The notes under the pieces were generated by a model. It made no database searches. It had not been told where the DNA came from and saw nothing but the letters and a program-made list of their open reading frames with translations. Below are positions 32,402 through 39,793 of a stretch of 64,000 bases of DNA, in pieces; the first letter of the stretch is position 1; the number at the start of each line of letters is the position of its first letter. Source of the DNA: Streptomyces viridiviolaceus (lineage in GTDB: Bacteria > Actinomycetota > Actinomycetes > Streptomycetales > Streptomycetaceae); assembly GCF_014650995.1 (NCBI RefSeq), contig NZ_BMWA01000005.1, positions 33,658 through 97,657 of the forward strand. The letters are read 5' to 3'. Made by a program: the position numbers and the translations under genes.

Positions 32402-33037
32402 TTGCACGTCCAGGAGTGGCTCGACACGGTGCCCGCGGTGGCCGTCTACGTCGTGGTCGGACTGGTCATCGGTCTGGAGAGCCTGGGCATCCCGTTGCCC
32501 GGCGAGATCATCCTGGTCTCGGCGGCGCTGCTGTCGTCCCAGCACGGCGGCATCGACCCGGTGATCCTGGGCGCCACCGCCAGCGCGGGCGCGGTGATCG
32601 GCGACTCCATCGGATACGCCATCGGACGCAAGGGCGGACGGCCCCTGCTGGCCTGGCTGGGGCGGAAGTTCCCCAAGCACTTCAGCGAGGGGCACATCGC
32701 CACCGCCGAGCGGTCCTTCCAGAAGTGGGGCATGTGGGCCGTGTTCTTCGGCCGCTTCGTCGCGTTGCTGCGCATCTTCGCGGGTCCGCTCGCCGGCGTG
32801 CTGCGGATGCCGTACTGGAAGTTCCTGATCGCCAACGTCCTCGGCGGCATCGTCTGGGCGGGCGGCACCACCGCCGTCATCTACTACGTCGGTGTCGTCG
32901 CCGAGTCCTGGCTGAAGCGGTTCTCCTGGCTGGGGCTGGTGGCGGCGGTCGGCATCGGCGTCGCCTCGATGGTGATCGTCAAGCGCAGGGCGTCGAGGGC
33001 ACGGCCGGAGACGGAACCGGTCCCTGCCGGCGACTAG
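32402..33037 (+). CDS. DedA-family membrane protein
   Basis: A 211-residue DedA/VTT-domain protein. The family signatures are clear: the ESLGIPLPGEIIL stretch, the GAVIGDSIGYAIGRKGG segment, and FFGRFVALLRIFAGPLAG with the conserved Arg residues. DedA proteins are linked to undecaprenyl-phosphate or phospholipid flipping and to envelope homeostasis. I select TTG 32402 because GGAGGG (32389-32394) lies 7 bases upstream; the GTG at 32357 would start inside the stem of the 13-bp hairpin. A terminator follows at 33040. Confidence 0.9.
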   Translation: MHVQEWLDTVPAVAVYVVVGLVIGLESLGIPLPGEIILVSAALLSSQHGGIDPVILGATASAGAVIGDSIGYAIGRKGGRPLLAWLGRKFPKHFSEGHIATAERSFQKWGMWAVFFGRFVALLRIFAGPLAGVLRMPYWKFLIANVLGGIVWAGGTTAVIYYVGVVAESWLKRFSWLGLVAAVGIGVASMVIVKRRASRARPETEPVPAGD

Positions 33038-33039
33038 AG

Positions 33040-33058
33040 GCGTCCCCGGCGGGGGCGC
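33040..33058 (+). terminator. Terminator hairpin after dedA
   Basis: GCGTCCCC pairs with GGGGGCGC (one G-T pair) around a 3-base loop, starting 3 bases after the dedA stop codon. Confidence 0.65.
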
Positions 33059-33111
33059 GACCAGCCGCGGCCGGGGTAGCGCCCGCAGCCCCCGACCGTT
33101 CGACCGCGGAG

Positions 33112-33639
33112 CTACCCGTGCACCTCGCGGTGCGCCCTCGCCAGCTCCGCGTACATCGTCCCGTTGAGCGTGACCCCCTGACGCTCCTCCTCCGTCAGTT
33201 CCCGCCTGACCTTGGCCGGCACACCCGCGACCAGCGAGCCGGGCGGCACCCGCATGCCCTGGGGGACGAGTGCCTGGGCGGCGACCAGCGATCCGGCGCC
33301 GATCACCGCGCCGTTGAGGACCGTGGCGCCCATGCCGATCAGGCAGTCGTCCTCGACGGTCGCGCCGTGCACCACGGCGTTGTGCCCGATGGAGACGCGC
33401 TCGCCCACCGTGACGGGGAACCCCGGGTCCGCGTGGAGCGTGCAGTTGTCCTGCACGTTGCTGCTCGCGCCGACGGTGATCCGCTCGACGTCGCCGCGCA
33501 GCACCGCCCCGTACCAGACGCTCGCACCCGCGTGCAGCGTCACGTCCCCGATGACCGAGGACGTCGGCGCCACGAAGGCATCCGGGTCCACCTTCGGGTC
33601 CTTGCCGCCGATGCCCGTGATCAGCGCCCTGTGCGTCAT
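33112..33639 (-). CDS. Gamma-carbonic anhydrase-like hexapeptide-repeat protein
   Basis: A 175-residue left-handed beta-helix trimer protein of the gamma-class carbonic anhydrase/YrdA group. Conserved features are VWYGAVLRGDVERITVG with Arg-Gly-Asp, SNVQDNCTLHAD, and SIGHNAVVHGATVED, which supply the three His zinc ligands. The C-terminal helix is LTEEERQGVTLNGTMYAELA. Actual carbonic anhydrase activity is uncertain in this subgroup. The second of two adjacent ATGs (33639) has AGGAGG five bases upstream. Confidence 0.9.
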   Translation of the reverse strand: MTHRALITGIGGKDPKVDPDAFVAPTSSVIGDVTLHAGASVWYGAVLRGDVERITVGASSNVQDNCTLHADPGFPVTVGERVSIGHNAVVHGATVEDDCLIGMGATVLNGAVIGAGSLVAAQALVPQGMRVPPGSLVAGVPAKVRRELTEEERQGVTLNGTMYAELARAHREVHG

Positions 33640-33746
33640 CATCGCCTCCTGGTCAGGTGATACAGGGCACCGTACGCCACCCGGTGGGGTGAAGATCACA
33701 GCACTCCGGCGACTTCCCCGCCGCGCGTGCTGAGTACGGTGTGCGG

Positions 33747-34511
33747 GTGCCGAAGCGCAAGAACACGTTCTCGTCCTGGCGGAGCCGCCTCGCGCAGCGG
33801 GCCGTCCACGCGGGCTGGGCCTGGGTGCAGCGCACCGGTTCCGTCACGGCCGCGAACCCCGGACGCTTCCGCTTCGGCGCGCTGGGCACCGGAACCCGGC
33901 TGGCCTTCCCGCTCGGCACGGTCTTCGGCGAGCCCTGGATCCACCTGGGCGCCCACTGCATCATCGGCGAGCAGGTCACGCTGACCGCCGGGCTGATGCC
34001 CGACCTCGACCTCGGCCCGGACCCGATCCTGCGCATCGGCGACGGGGTCGTCCTGGGCCGCGGCAGCCACGTCATCGCGGACACGACCGTCACGATCGGC
34101 AGTGACTGCTACTTCGGGCCGTACGTCTACGTCACGTCGACCAACCACTCCTACGACGATCCGCACGAGCCCATCGGCAAGCAGTGGCCCCGGATGGAGC
34201 CGGTGTCGATCGGCTCCGGCTGCTGGATCGGCACCGGGGCCGTGATCCTGCCGGGCGCGCGCATAGGGCGGAACGTGGTGGTGGCCGCGGGCGCGGTGGT
34301 ACGGGGCTCGGTGCCCGACCACGCCGTGGTGGCCGGCGCGCCCGCCCGGGTCGTCCGGCGCTGGACCCCCGCCGAGGGCTGGCAGCCGCCGCTGCGCACC
34401 CCGGCGCCGGTGCCGATACCGGACGGGGTCACGCCGGAGCAGCTGCTGCGGCTGTCGGAGCTGGACGAGGAGGCGGTGGAACGGCTGGCCCAGGTGGAGG
34501 CCGAGTCCTGA
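33747..34511 (+). CDS. Hexapeptide-repeat acyltransferase (LbH family)
   Basis: A 254-residue left-handed beta-helix transferase. Hexapeptide coils run from about residue 65 to 195 (IHLGAHCIIGEQVTLTAG, GSGCWIGTGAVILPGARIG), with the acetyltransferase catalytic-loop feature STNHSYDDP, where His is the probable base. It likely O- or N-acetylates a sugar or other envelope precursor. I prefer GTG 33747, since TACGGT lies 6 bases upstream and no SD exists; GTG 33741 directly abuts that hexamer. It ends one base from the EamA stop, tail to tail. Confidence 0.83.
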   Translation: MPKRKNTFSSWRSRLAQRAVHAGWAWVQRTGSVTAANPGRFRFGALGTGTRLAFPLGTVFGEPWIHLGAHCIIGEQVTLTAGLMPDLDLGPDPILRIGDGVVLGRGSHVIADTTVTIGSDCYFGPYVYVTSTNHSYDDPHEPIGKQWPRMEPVSIGSGCWIGTGAVILPGARIGRNVVVAAGAVVRGSVPDHAVVAGAPARVVRRWTPAEGWQPPLRTPAPVPIPDGVTPEQLLRLSELDEEAVERLAQVEAES

Positions 34512-34512
34512 C

Positions 34513-35370
34513 TCAGCCGGCCGCCAGCAGCAGCGTGCCCACCAGGGCGAGCCCGGCGCCCGCCGCCTGCACGCCGCGCAGGCGTTCGCCGAGCAACCCG
34601 CGGGCGGCCAGCGCGGTCACCACCGGGTAGAGCGAGGCGAGCACCGCGGCCACCGTGACCGGGCCGTGCCGGGCGGCGAGGGAGTACGTACCGTTCGCGG
34701 CGACGTCGGCGAGACCGACGAACGCGAGCGCGGGCAGCAGGCGCCAGGGGAAGCCGCCGGGGGCGAGCGCGGGGGCGCCGCGCCGGACGGACAGCCACAG
34801 CGCGAGGCCGCCGACGGCGACGTTGGTGACACGCTGGACGAACAGGGCGAGAAAGAGGCCGGTGAGGGTGGTCGATGCCTCGGCGATCAGGGCCATGACC
34901 GCGCCGAAACCGAAGGCGGCCACCAGCGTGAGGGCCACGGCCTGCCGCTGGACGGGGGCGCCGCGCAACTGCGGGCCGCCGGCGAGCACGACCCCGGCGA
35001 CGGCGACCAGGATGCCGGCGAACTGCGGCAGTCCCGGCCGCTCGCCCAGCGCGAGTCCCACGGTGACCGGGACGGCCACGCCGAGGGCGCCGAGCGGCGA
35101 GACGACGCCCATCGGACCGAGGGCGAGCGCCTTGTAGAAGGCGAGCATCGCCACCGGCCCGACCAGACCGGCGGCGACGGCGAACCACAGGTGCGGTGAC
35201 GCCTCGCTCCAGGCGCCGGTGACGGCCACGATCGCGCCCAGCACGACGACCGCGATCGACTGCGAGACGACGACCACGGTGAGCGCGGGCGTGCGACGGG
35301 TCAGCATCCCGCCGCCGAAGTCGGCCAGGCCCCACAGGAGACTGGTGGCCAGGGCGAAGAGCGGTGTCAT
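34513..35370 (-). CDS. EamA/DMT-family transporter
   Basis: A 285-residue ten-helix permease with two EamA repeats: TSLLWGLADFGGGMLTRR at the N-terminus, GERPGLPQFAGILVAVAGVV closing the first half, and GERLRGVQAAGAGLALVG closing the second. The substrate is unknown. Divergent from the XRE-cupin regulator at 35468, with inverted repeats in the 97-bp gap, it is probably under that regulator's control. That pairing is common for amino-acid or metabolite exporters. Confidence 0.9.
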   Translation of the reverse strand: MTPLFALATSLLWGLADFGGGMLTRRTPALTVVVVSQSIAVVVLGAIVAVTGAWSEASPHLWFAVAAGLVGPVAMLAFYKALALGPMGVVSPLGALGVAVPVTVGLALGERPGLPQFAGILVAVAGVVLAGGPQLRGAPVQRQAVALTLVAAFGFGAVMALIAEASTTLTGLFLALFVQRVTNVAVGGLALWLSVRRGAPALAPGGFPWRLLPALAFVGLADVAANGTYSLAARHGPVTVAAVLASLYPVVTALAARGLLGERLRGVQAAGAGLALVGTLLLAAG

Positions 35371-35392
35371 GGTCCGGTCGCCTCGCAGTACA

Positions 35393-35455
35393 GTTCAGTG
35401 AACGATCAGGTGCAGTCGACCATAGTTCAACAGACTGCACTGCGCCATCTAGAAT
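35393..35455. promoter_or_regulatory. Operators and promoter between EamA and XRE genes
   Basis: GTTCAGTGAAC (35393-35403) is a perfect 11-bp palindrome. GTGCAGTC-N15-GACTGCAC (35410-35440) has 8-bp arms. A promoter for the XRE gene reads TTCAAC (35426-35431), 18 bp, TAGAAT (35450-35455), so the right arm lies inside its spacer. The expected transcript begins about 6 bases before the GTG start. Confidence 0.7.
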
Positions 35456-35467
35456 ATTGGACGGAAT

Positions 35468-36040
35468 GTGTCGGACCTCGACCTGCTGACCCAGTCCCTG
35501 GCGCGCAACGTCAAACGCTGGCGCACCGAGCGCGGATTCACCCTGGACACGCTCGCCGCGCGGGCAGGCGTCAGCCGCGGCATGCTCATCCAGATCGAAC
35601 AGGCCCGGACCAACCCCAGCCTCGGCACGGTCGTCAAGATCGGCGACGCGCTGGGCGTCAGCATCACCACCCTGCTCGACTACGAACAGGGCCCTGCGGT
35701 CCGCATCGTCCCCGCCGAACAGGCGGTGCGGCTCTGGCACACCGACGCCGGCAGCTACAACCGGCTGCTGGCCGGCACCGAGGCCCCCGGGCCGCTGGAG
35801 ATGTGGGACTGGCGGCTGATGCCGGGCGAGAGCAGCCCGTCCGATCCGCACCCCGCCGGCACGGTCGAACTGGTCCATGTGAGGACCGGGGAACTCACGC
35901 TCACCGTCGACGGCGTGGCGCACCGCGTCCCGGCCGGCGCGAGCGCCTCCTTCGAGGCGGCCACCCCGCACACGTACGGCAACGACGGCGACGAACCGAT
36001 GGAGATGATCATGGCGGTCTCGGTGCCGCCCGTCCGCTGA
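35468..36040 (+). CDS. XRE-family regulator with cupin domain
   Basis: A 190-residue PuuR/SutR-type regulator. Residues about 12-65 form the Cro-like HTH (RGFTLDTLAARAGVSRGMLI, EQARTNPSLGTVVKI, GDALGVSITTLL). Residues about 110-185 form a single cupin (HPAGTVELVHVRTGELTLTV then VPAGASASFEAATPHTY), which would bind a small ligand. It is divergent from the EamA transporter and likely controls it and itself. The predicted mRNA leader is only about 6 bases. Confidence 0.92.
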   Translation: MSDLDLLTQSLARNVKRWRTERGFTLDTLAARAGVSRGMLIQIEQARTNPSLGTVVKIGDALGVSITTLLDYEQGPAVRIVPAEQAVRLWHTDAGSYNRLLAGTEAPGPLEMWDWRLMPGESSPSDPHPAGTVELVHVRTGELTLTVDGVAHRVPAGASASFEAATPHTYGNDGDEPMEMIMAVSVPPVR

Positions 36041-36048
36041 GACGGCCG

Positions 36049-36077
36049 TCCACAGGGTCGCCCGGTGTTGTTAGCGT
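36049..36077 (+). promoter_or_regulatory. Leaderless-type promoter of the YbaK-like gene
   Basis: TCCACA (36049-36054), a 17-bp spacer and TAGCGT (36072-36077) form a plausible vegetative promoter. The ATG at 36084 lies 6 bases after the -10 element, so transcription should start at or within a base or two of the start codon. Confidence 0.6.
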
Positions 36078-36083
36078 GCGGTC

Positions 36084-36644
36084 ATGCACGCACCCATCGG
36101 AGAGTTCGACAGCGCGACGCCCGCCCCCGACTGCCTCGACGAGCTGACCCGTCCGGTCGCCGACGCCGTACGCCACTGGCGCGGCAGCGTCCCCGCCGAC
36201 CAGATCGTCTACGTCGACACCGACCCGCAGCGGGCCGACACCGCCGTGTTCGTCGAGCACTACGGCCGTGAGCTGCTCGAGCAGTCCGCGAACTGCGTCG
36301 TGGTCACGGGCAAGCGGGGCGGCGAGACCACGCTCGCGGCGTGCGTGGTGCTCTCCACCACCCGCGTCGACGTCAACGGGGTCGTCCGCCGCCACCTCGG
36401 CGCCCGCAAGGCGTCGTTCGCCCCGATGGACACGGCCACGGGCGCGACCGGCATGGAGTACGGCGGGATCACCCCCGTCGGCCTGCCCGAGGACTGGCCG
36501 GTCCTGGTCGACTCGGCCGTCGTCGACCTGCCGTACGTCCTCGTCGGCAGCGGACGCCGGCGCGGCAAGCTGCTGGTGCCGGGCAAGGCGTTCGCGGAAC
36601 TGCCGGGCGCGGTGGTCCTGGAGGGGCTCGGGGTGGCGGTCTAG
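36084..36644 (+). CDS. YbaK/EbsC-type aminoacyl-tRNA deacylase
   Basis: A 186-residue protein of the YbaK/ProX editing-domain family, which hydrolyses mischarged aminoacyl-tRNAs. Conserved elements are CVVVTGKRGGET, the GARKASFAPMD segment with the catalytic-type Lys, GMEYGGITPVGLP and YVLVGSGRRRGKLLVPG. The specific tRNA cannot be predicted. A leaderless promoter lies immediately upstream. Its stop codon overlaps that of the CDF transporter gene within CTAG, tail to tail. Confidence 0.87.
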   Translation: MHAPIGEFDSATPAPDCLDELTRPVADAVRHWRGSVPADQIVYVDTDPQRADTAVFVEHYGRELLEQSANCVVVTGKRGGETTLAACVVLSTTRVDVNGVVRRHLGARKASFAPMDTATGATGMEYGGITPVGLPEDWPVLVDSAVVDLPYVLVGSGRRRGKLLVPGKAFAELPGAVVLEGLGVAV

Positions 36645-37657
36645 GACAGGTGGTGGGCCAGTGCCAGATGCGGGTCCGGCTCGCCGGGGGCCGGCTCCGG
36701 GTCGGCGTGGACCAGGGCCGCGGTGAGCCGCGGCACGGCGTGCAGCAGGGCGTGTTCGGCGGCGACGGCGACGCGGTGGGCCTGACGGACCGTCGTCTCG
36801 CCGTCCACGACGAGGGCGACCTCGGCACGCAGCCGGTGCCCGATCCAGCGCAGCCGCAGCTCACCCACCCCGCGCACGCCCGGCACCTCGGCCAGCACCC
36901 GCTCGGCCCGGTCCACCAGCGCCGGGTCGACGGCGTCCATGACCCGGCGGAACACCTCGCGCGCCGCGTCCCGCAGCACGAGGACGATCGCCGCCGTGAT
37001 CGCCAGGCCCACCAGCGGGTCGGCGAGCTGCCATCCCAGTGCCGAGCCCCCGGCACCGAGCAGCACGGCCAGTGAGGTGAAGCCGTCCGTGCGGGCGTGC
37101 AGCCCGTCGGCGACCAGCGCGGCCGAGCCGATCGCGCGGCCGGTGCGGATCCGGTAACGGGCCACCCACTCGTTGCCGGCGAAACCGACCAGGGCCGCCA
37201 CGGCGACCGCCGGGACGTGCGCGACCGGGCGCGGGTCGAGCAGCCGGTCGACCGCCGTCCACGCCGCGAAGGCCGCGGACGCGGCGATCGTCAGGACGAT
37301 CACGATGCCTGCCAGGTCCTCGGCGCGTCCGTAGCCGTAGGTGAACCGGCGGGTGGCCGCGCGCCGGCCGAGCACGAAGGCGATGCCCAGGGGTACGGCG
37401 GTCAGCGCGTCCGCGGCGTTGTGCACCGTGTCGCCGAGCAGCGCCACCGAACCGGAGGCCAGCACGACGGCCGCCTGCGCCAGCGCCGTCGCGCCGAGGA
37501 CCGCCAGCGACACCCACAGGGTGCGCATTCCGCGGGCCGAGGACTCCAGGGCGCGGTCCAGCCTGGCGGCGCTCTCGTGGGAGTGGGGGGTGAGGAGATG
37601 GGCGAGGCGGTGCCGCGGGTCCGAACGGTGGTGGTGCCGGTGCCGGGGGTCGCTCAC
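36641..37657 (-). CDS. Cation diffusion facilitator (CDF) metal exporter
   Basis: A 338-residue six-helix CDF transporter that exports divalent metals by proton antiport. Metal-site motifs are HNAADALT in helix 2 and DGLHARTDGFTS in helix 5 (both HxxxD). The cytoplasmic N-terminus is His-rich (RHRHHHRSDPRHR) and the C-terminal domain (about 250-338) is the ferredoxin-like dimerisation part. Zn, Co or Ni are possible substrates. GTG 37657 has GGAAGGGG upstream. The divergent ArsR gene at 37727 is its likely metal-responsive repressor. Confidence 0.92.
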   Translation of the reverse strand: MSDPRHRHHHRSDPRHRLAHLLTPHSHESAARLDRALESSARGMRTLWVSLAVLGATALAQAAVVLASGSVALLGDTVHNAADALTAVPLGIAFVLGRRAATRRFTYGYGRAEDLAGIVIVLTIAASAAFAAWTAVDRLLDPRPVAHVPAVAVAALVGFAGNEWVARYRIRTGRAIGSAALVADGLHARTDGFTSLAVLLGAGGSALGWQLADPLVGLAITAAIVLVLRDAAREVFRRVMDAVDPALVDRAERVLAEVPGVRGVGELRLRWIGHRLRAEVALVVDGETTVRQAHRVAVAAEHALLHAVPRLTAALVHADPEPAPGEPDPHLALAHHLS

Positions 37658-37690
37658 GGGGTTCCCCTTCCGTTGTTCCGGTCCTCAGGG

Positions 37691-37740
37691 TGGACGCGTC
37701 GGCGCCCATGGCGTCATTATGTGCGTATGAGCGCACGCAT
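37691..37740 (+). promoter_or_regulatory. ArsR promoter with overlapping inverted repeat
   Basis: TGGACG (37691-37696), 18 bp, CATTAT (37715-37720), then 6 bases to the ArsR ATG. The inverted repeat TGCG-tatgag-CGCA (37722-37735), within the longer imperfect atgTGCG...CGCAcgcat, overlaps the start codon. Bound repressor would block ArsR transcription initiation directly. Confidence 0.6.
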
Positions 37741-38086
37741 GCACCTGTCACCTGCGCACGATGCGCATCCGCGCACGCCGGGCGAGGAGCAGTTCGCGCT
37801 CGCCGCCGAAGTCCTCGCCCTGCTCGGCGACCGAACCCGCCTCACCCTGCTGCACGCCCTGACCGGCGGCGAGGCCGACGTCACGACCCTCACCGAGGCA
37901 TGCGGAGCCGCCCGACCCGCCGTCAGCCAGCATCTGGCGAGACTGCGGCTGGCCGGCCTCGTGGACACCCGGAAGGAGGGCCGCCGGGTCGTCTACTCGC
38001 TGCGCGACGGCCACCTGCGCCGCCTCCTGGACGAGGCGCTGAACGTGGCGGACCACCGGCTCGGCGACCGGCCGCTCCACGACTGA
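37727..38086 (+). CDS. ArsR/SmtB-family metal-sensing repressor
   Basis: A 119-residue winged-helix repressor. The HTH segment is TLTEACGAARPAVSQHLARL, followed by the RKEGRRVVYSL wing. No Cys metal box is present. Instead the N-terminal tail is His-rich (MHLSPAHDAH) and the last helix has D-x-H and a terminal His (NVADHRLGDRPLHD), consistent with an alpha5-type sensor of Zn, Ni or Co such as CzrA, NmtR or KmtR. It is divergent from the CDF exporter, which it probably represses. Confidence 0.92.
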   Translation: MSARMHLSPAHDAHPRTPGEEQFALAAEVLALLGDRTRLTLLHALTGGEADVTTLTEACGAARPAVSQHLARLRLAGLVDTRKEGRRVVYSLRDGHLRRLLDEALNVADHRLGDRPLHD

Positions 38087-38095
38087 GACGGTGTC

Positions 38096-39319
38096 TCAGC
38101 CAGTGGTCCGCGTGCCGATGTACTGCTCGGCGAACGCCGCCGCCGCGACGGGGGAGTCGAACAGCCGGCGCAGCCGGGCCAGCGCGGTGCCCGCACGGTA
38201 CGGGTCGCCGGCCGCCGTGCCGTGGTACACCTCCGACAGCCACTGGGAGAACTCCTGGTAGTCCCAGACCCGGGCCAGACACGTCGCCGAGTAGCCGGCC
38301 AGCGCGCTGTCGTCGCCCTTCGTCAGCCGCGCGACCAGCCCGTCGCCGAGCAGGAAGGCGTCGTGCAGGGCGAGGTTCATGCCCTTCGCCGCGATGGGCG
38401 CGGTGAGGTGGGCGGCGTCGCCGGCCAGGAACAGCCGCCCGAACGCCATGGGTTCGACGACGTAGTTGTGCATGTCGAGGACGCGCCTCTCGATCAGCCG
38501 CCCTTCCGTGAGCGGCGGTGCGCCGGCCGCCCCGAGCCGTTCCCGCAGCTCCGCCCAGACCCGCTCGTGCGGCCAGTTCCCCGGGTCGTCCCCCGGCGGG
38601 CACTGGAGGTAGTAGCGGGTCACCTCGGGGCTGCGCTGCATGTGCCCGGCGAAACCGCGCCGATGCATGCCGAACACCACGCAGTCGCTGGACGGCGGCG
38701 CCTCGGCGAGCAACGCCAGCCAGCCGACGCCGTAGTCGTACCGGGCGACCCGGACCCGCTGCGGCGGCATCGCGGCACGCGTCACCCCCCGCGCACCGTC
38801 GCAGCCCGCGACGAAGTCGCACTCCACCAGGCGCCGTTCACCCGACTCCGCGCAGATGTACGACACCGACGGCCGGCCGGATTCCAGACCGTGCAGACGC
38901 ACGTCCCGCACCCCGAACCGGATCTCTCCGCCCCGTACGTCCGCGTACTCGTGCACCAGGTCCGCGACCAGGAACTGCTGGGGATAGACGAAATGGTGAC
39001 GGCCCGACAGCTCCGCGTACCGGAACCGGTACCGCTCCCCGCCGAACCGGAACTCGCACTCGCCGTGCACCTGCGCCCGCTCCAGCAGGTTCCGCGCCAG
39101 CCCGCGCCGTTCCAGCCCCCGTACGGCCCACTCCTCGATCACCCCCGCACGCGGCCGGTGCTCGATGAAGGAGCGGCTCTCGGTCTCCAGGACCAGACAG
39201 TCCACGCCCGCGGCGCGCAGGACGCTCCCGACGGTGAGACCGGCGGGTCCGGCGCCCACGACGACGACCGGAAAACGTTGCGCGGCAGGGGAGTTGAGGG
39301 GGGAGTCCGTGGGGGTCAC
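38096..39319 (-). CDS. 4-hydroxybenzoate 3-monooxygenase family (PobA-like)
   Basis: A 407-residue group A flavin hydroxylase. Motifs: VVVVGAGPAGLTVGSVLRAA at the N-terminus, the family-specific RPRAGVIEEWAV, DFVAGCDGARGVTR and FLAGDAAHLTAPIAAKGMNL, and also TRYYLQCP near the substrate pocket. The whole protein aligns by eye with PobA, but loop residues differ, so another p-hydroxyaromatic may be the substrate. I start at GTG 39319. CATAAT lies exactly 6 bases upstream, indicating a leaderless mRNA. No PobR or protocatechuate genes are adjacent. Confidence 0.85.
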   Translation of the reverse strand: MTPTDSPLNSPAAQRFPVVVVGAGPAGLTVGSVLRAAGVDCLVLETESRSFIEHRPRAGVIEEWAVRGLERRGLARNLLERAQVHGECEFRFGGERYRFRYAELSGRHHFVYPQQFLVADLVHEYADVRGGEIRFGVRDVRLHGLESGRPSVSYICAESGERRLVECDFVAGCDGARGVTRAAMPPQRVRVARYDYGVGWLALLAEAPPSSDCVVFGMHRRGFAGHMQRSPEVTRYYLQCPPGDDPGNWPHERVWAELRERLGAAGAPPLTEGRLIERRVLDMHNYVVEPMAFGRLFLAGDAAHLTAPIAAKGMNLALHDAFLLGDGLVARLTKGDDSALAGYSATCLARVWDYQEFSQWLSEVYHGTAAGDPYRAGTALARLRRLFDSPVAAAAFAEQYIGTRTTG

Positions 39320-39331
39320 CCGAACATTATG

Positions 39332-39793
39332 TCGACGCCCCGAGTGCCCCGGGAACGGGTACGGCGGGGTTCCGAGGCGGGTGCGGCGCGCAGAGCGGGG
39401 TGACGTGGTGGGCGAATGGGCGCCGGCGAAGCTCCACCGCCCCGTCGACGGCGGTCTCCAGTGCACCCTGTGCCCCTCCGGTGCCGGCTGCGCGAGGGCG
39501 GCACAGGCGCCTCCAAGGTGCGCCGACGGCGCGGCCCGGCTGCTCCTTCCGCTGCGACCAGGGCGTGGAGGCGCCGGCCGACACCCTCCGGCCGGACGCG
39601 CTCTAAGCCCTGCTGGAGCGGACCGGGACCAGGCCCCGACCCCCCAGAGCACGCACCGGTCACCGCGCGACGCGCCCTGCAGGCGGACGATGCGACGTCG
39701 GGGACACCCGGTGTCGACGCCGCTGCCCGTCGGCCGAGGACGGGACGCGGTGTCTCACGTGCCGTCCCCGGCCGTCGGGTGCCACGGGCCGGA
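39332..39793. other. Degenerate intergenic stretch
   Basis: A 462-bp gap between two minus-strand genes. It holds the pobA-like promoter region at its left end and a frameshifted radical-SAM-like fragment (39405-39530). The remainder (39531-39793) has only Arg/Pro-rich open frames with no recognisable product. Confidence 0.5.
39405..39530 (+). pseudogene. Remnant of an AmmeMemoRadiSam-type radical SAM gene
   Basis: From GTG 39405 the frame reads VVGEWAPAKLHRPVDGG and then LQCTLCP. A +1 shift at about 39478 continues as RCRLREGGTGASKVR. Together these follow the N-terminal region of AmrS-like radical SAM enzymes (QC-xx-CP-x-x-CRLREGQ-x-G-x-C-x-VR). The rest of the gene, including the CxxxCxxC cluster motif, is absent. 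I read it as a truncated, frameshifted fossil. Confidence 0.5.
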
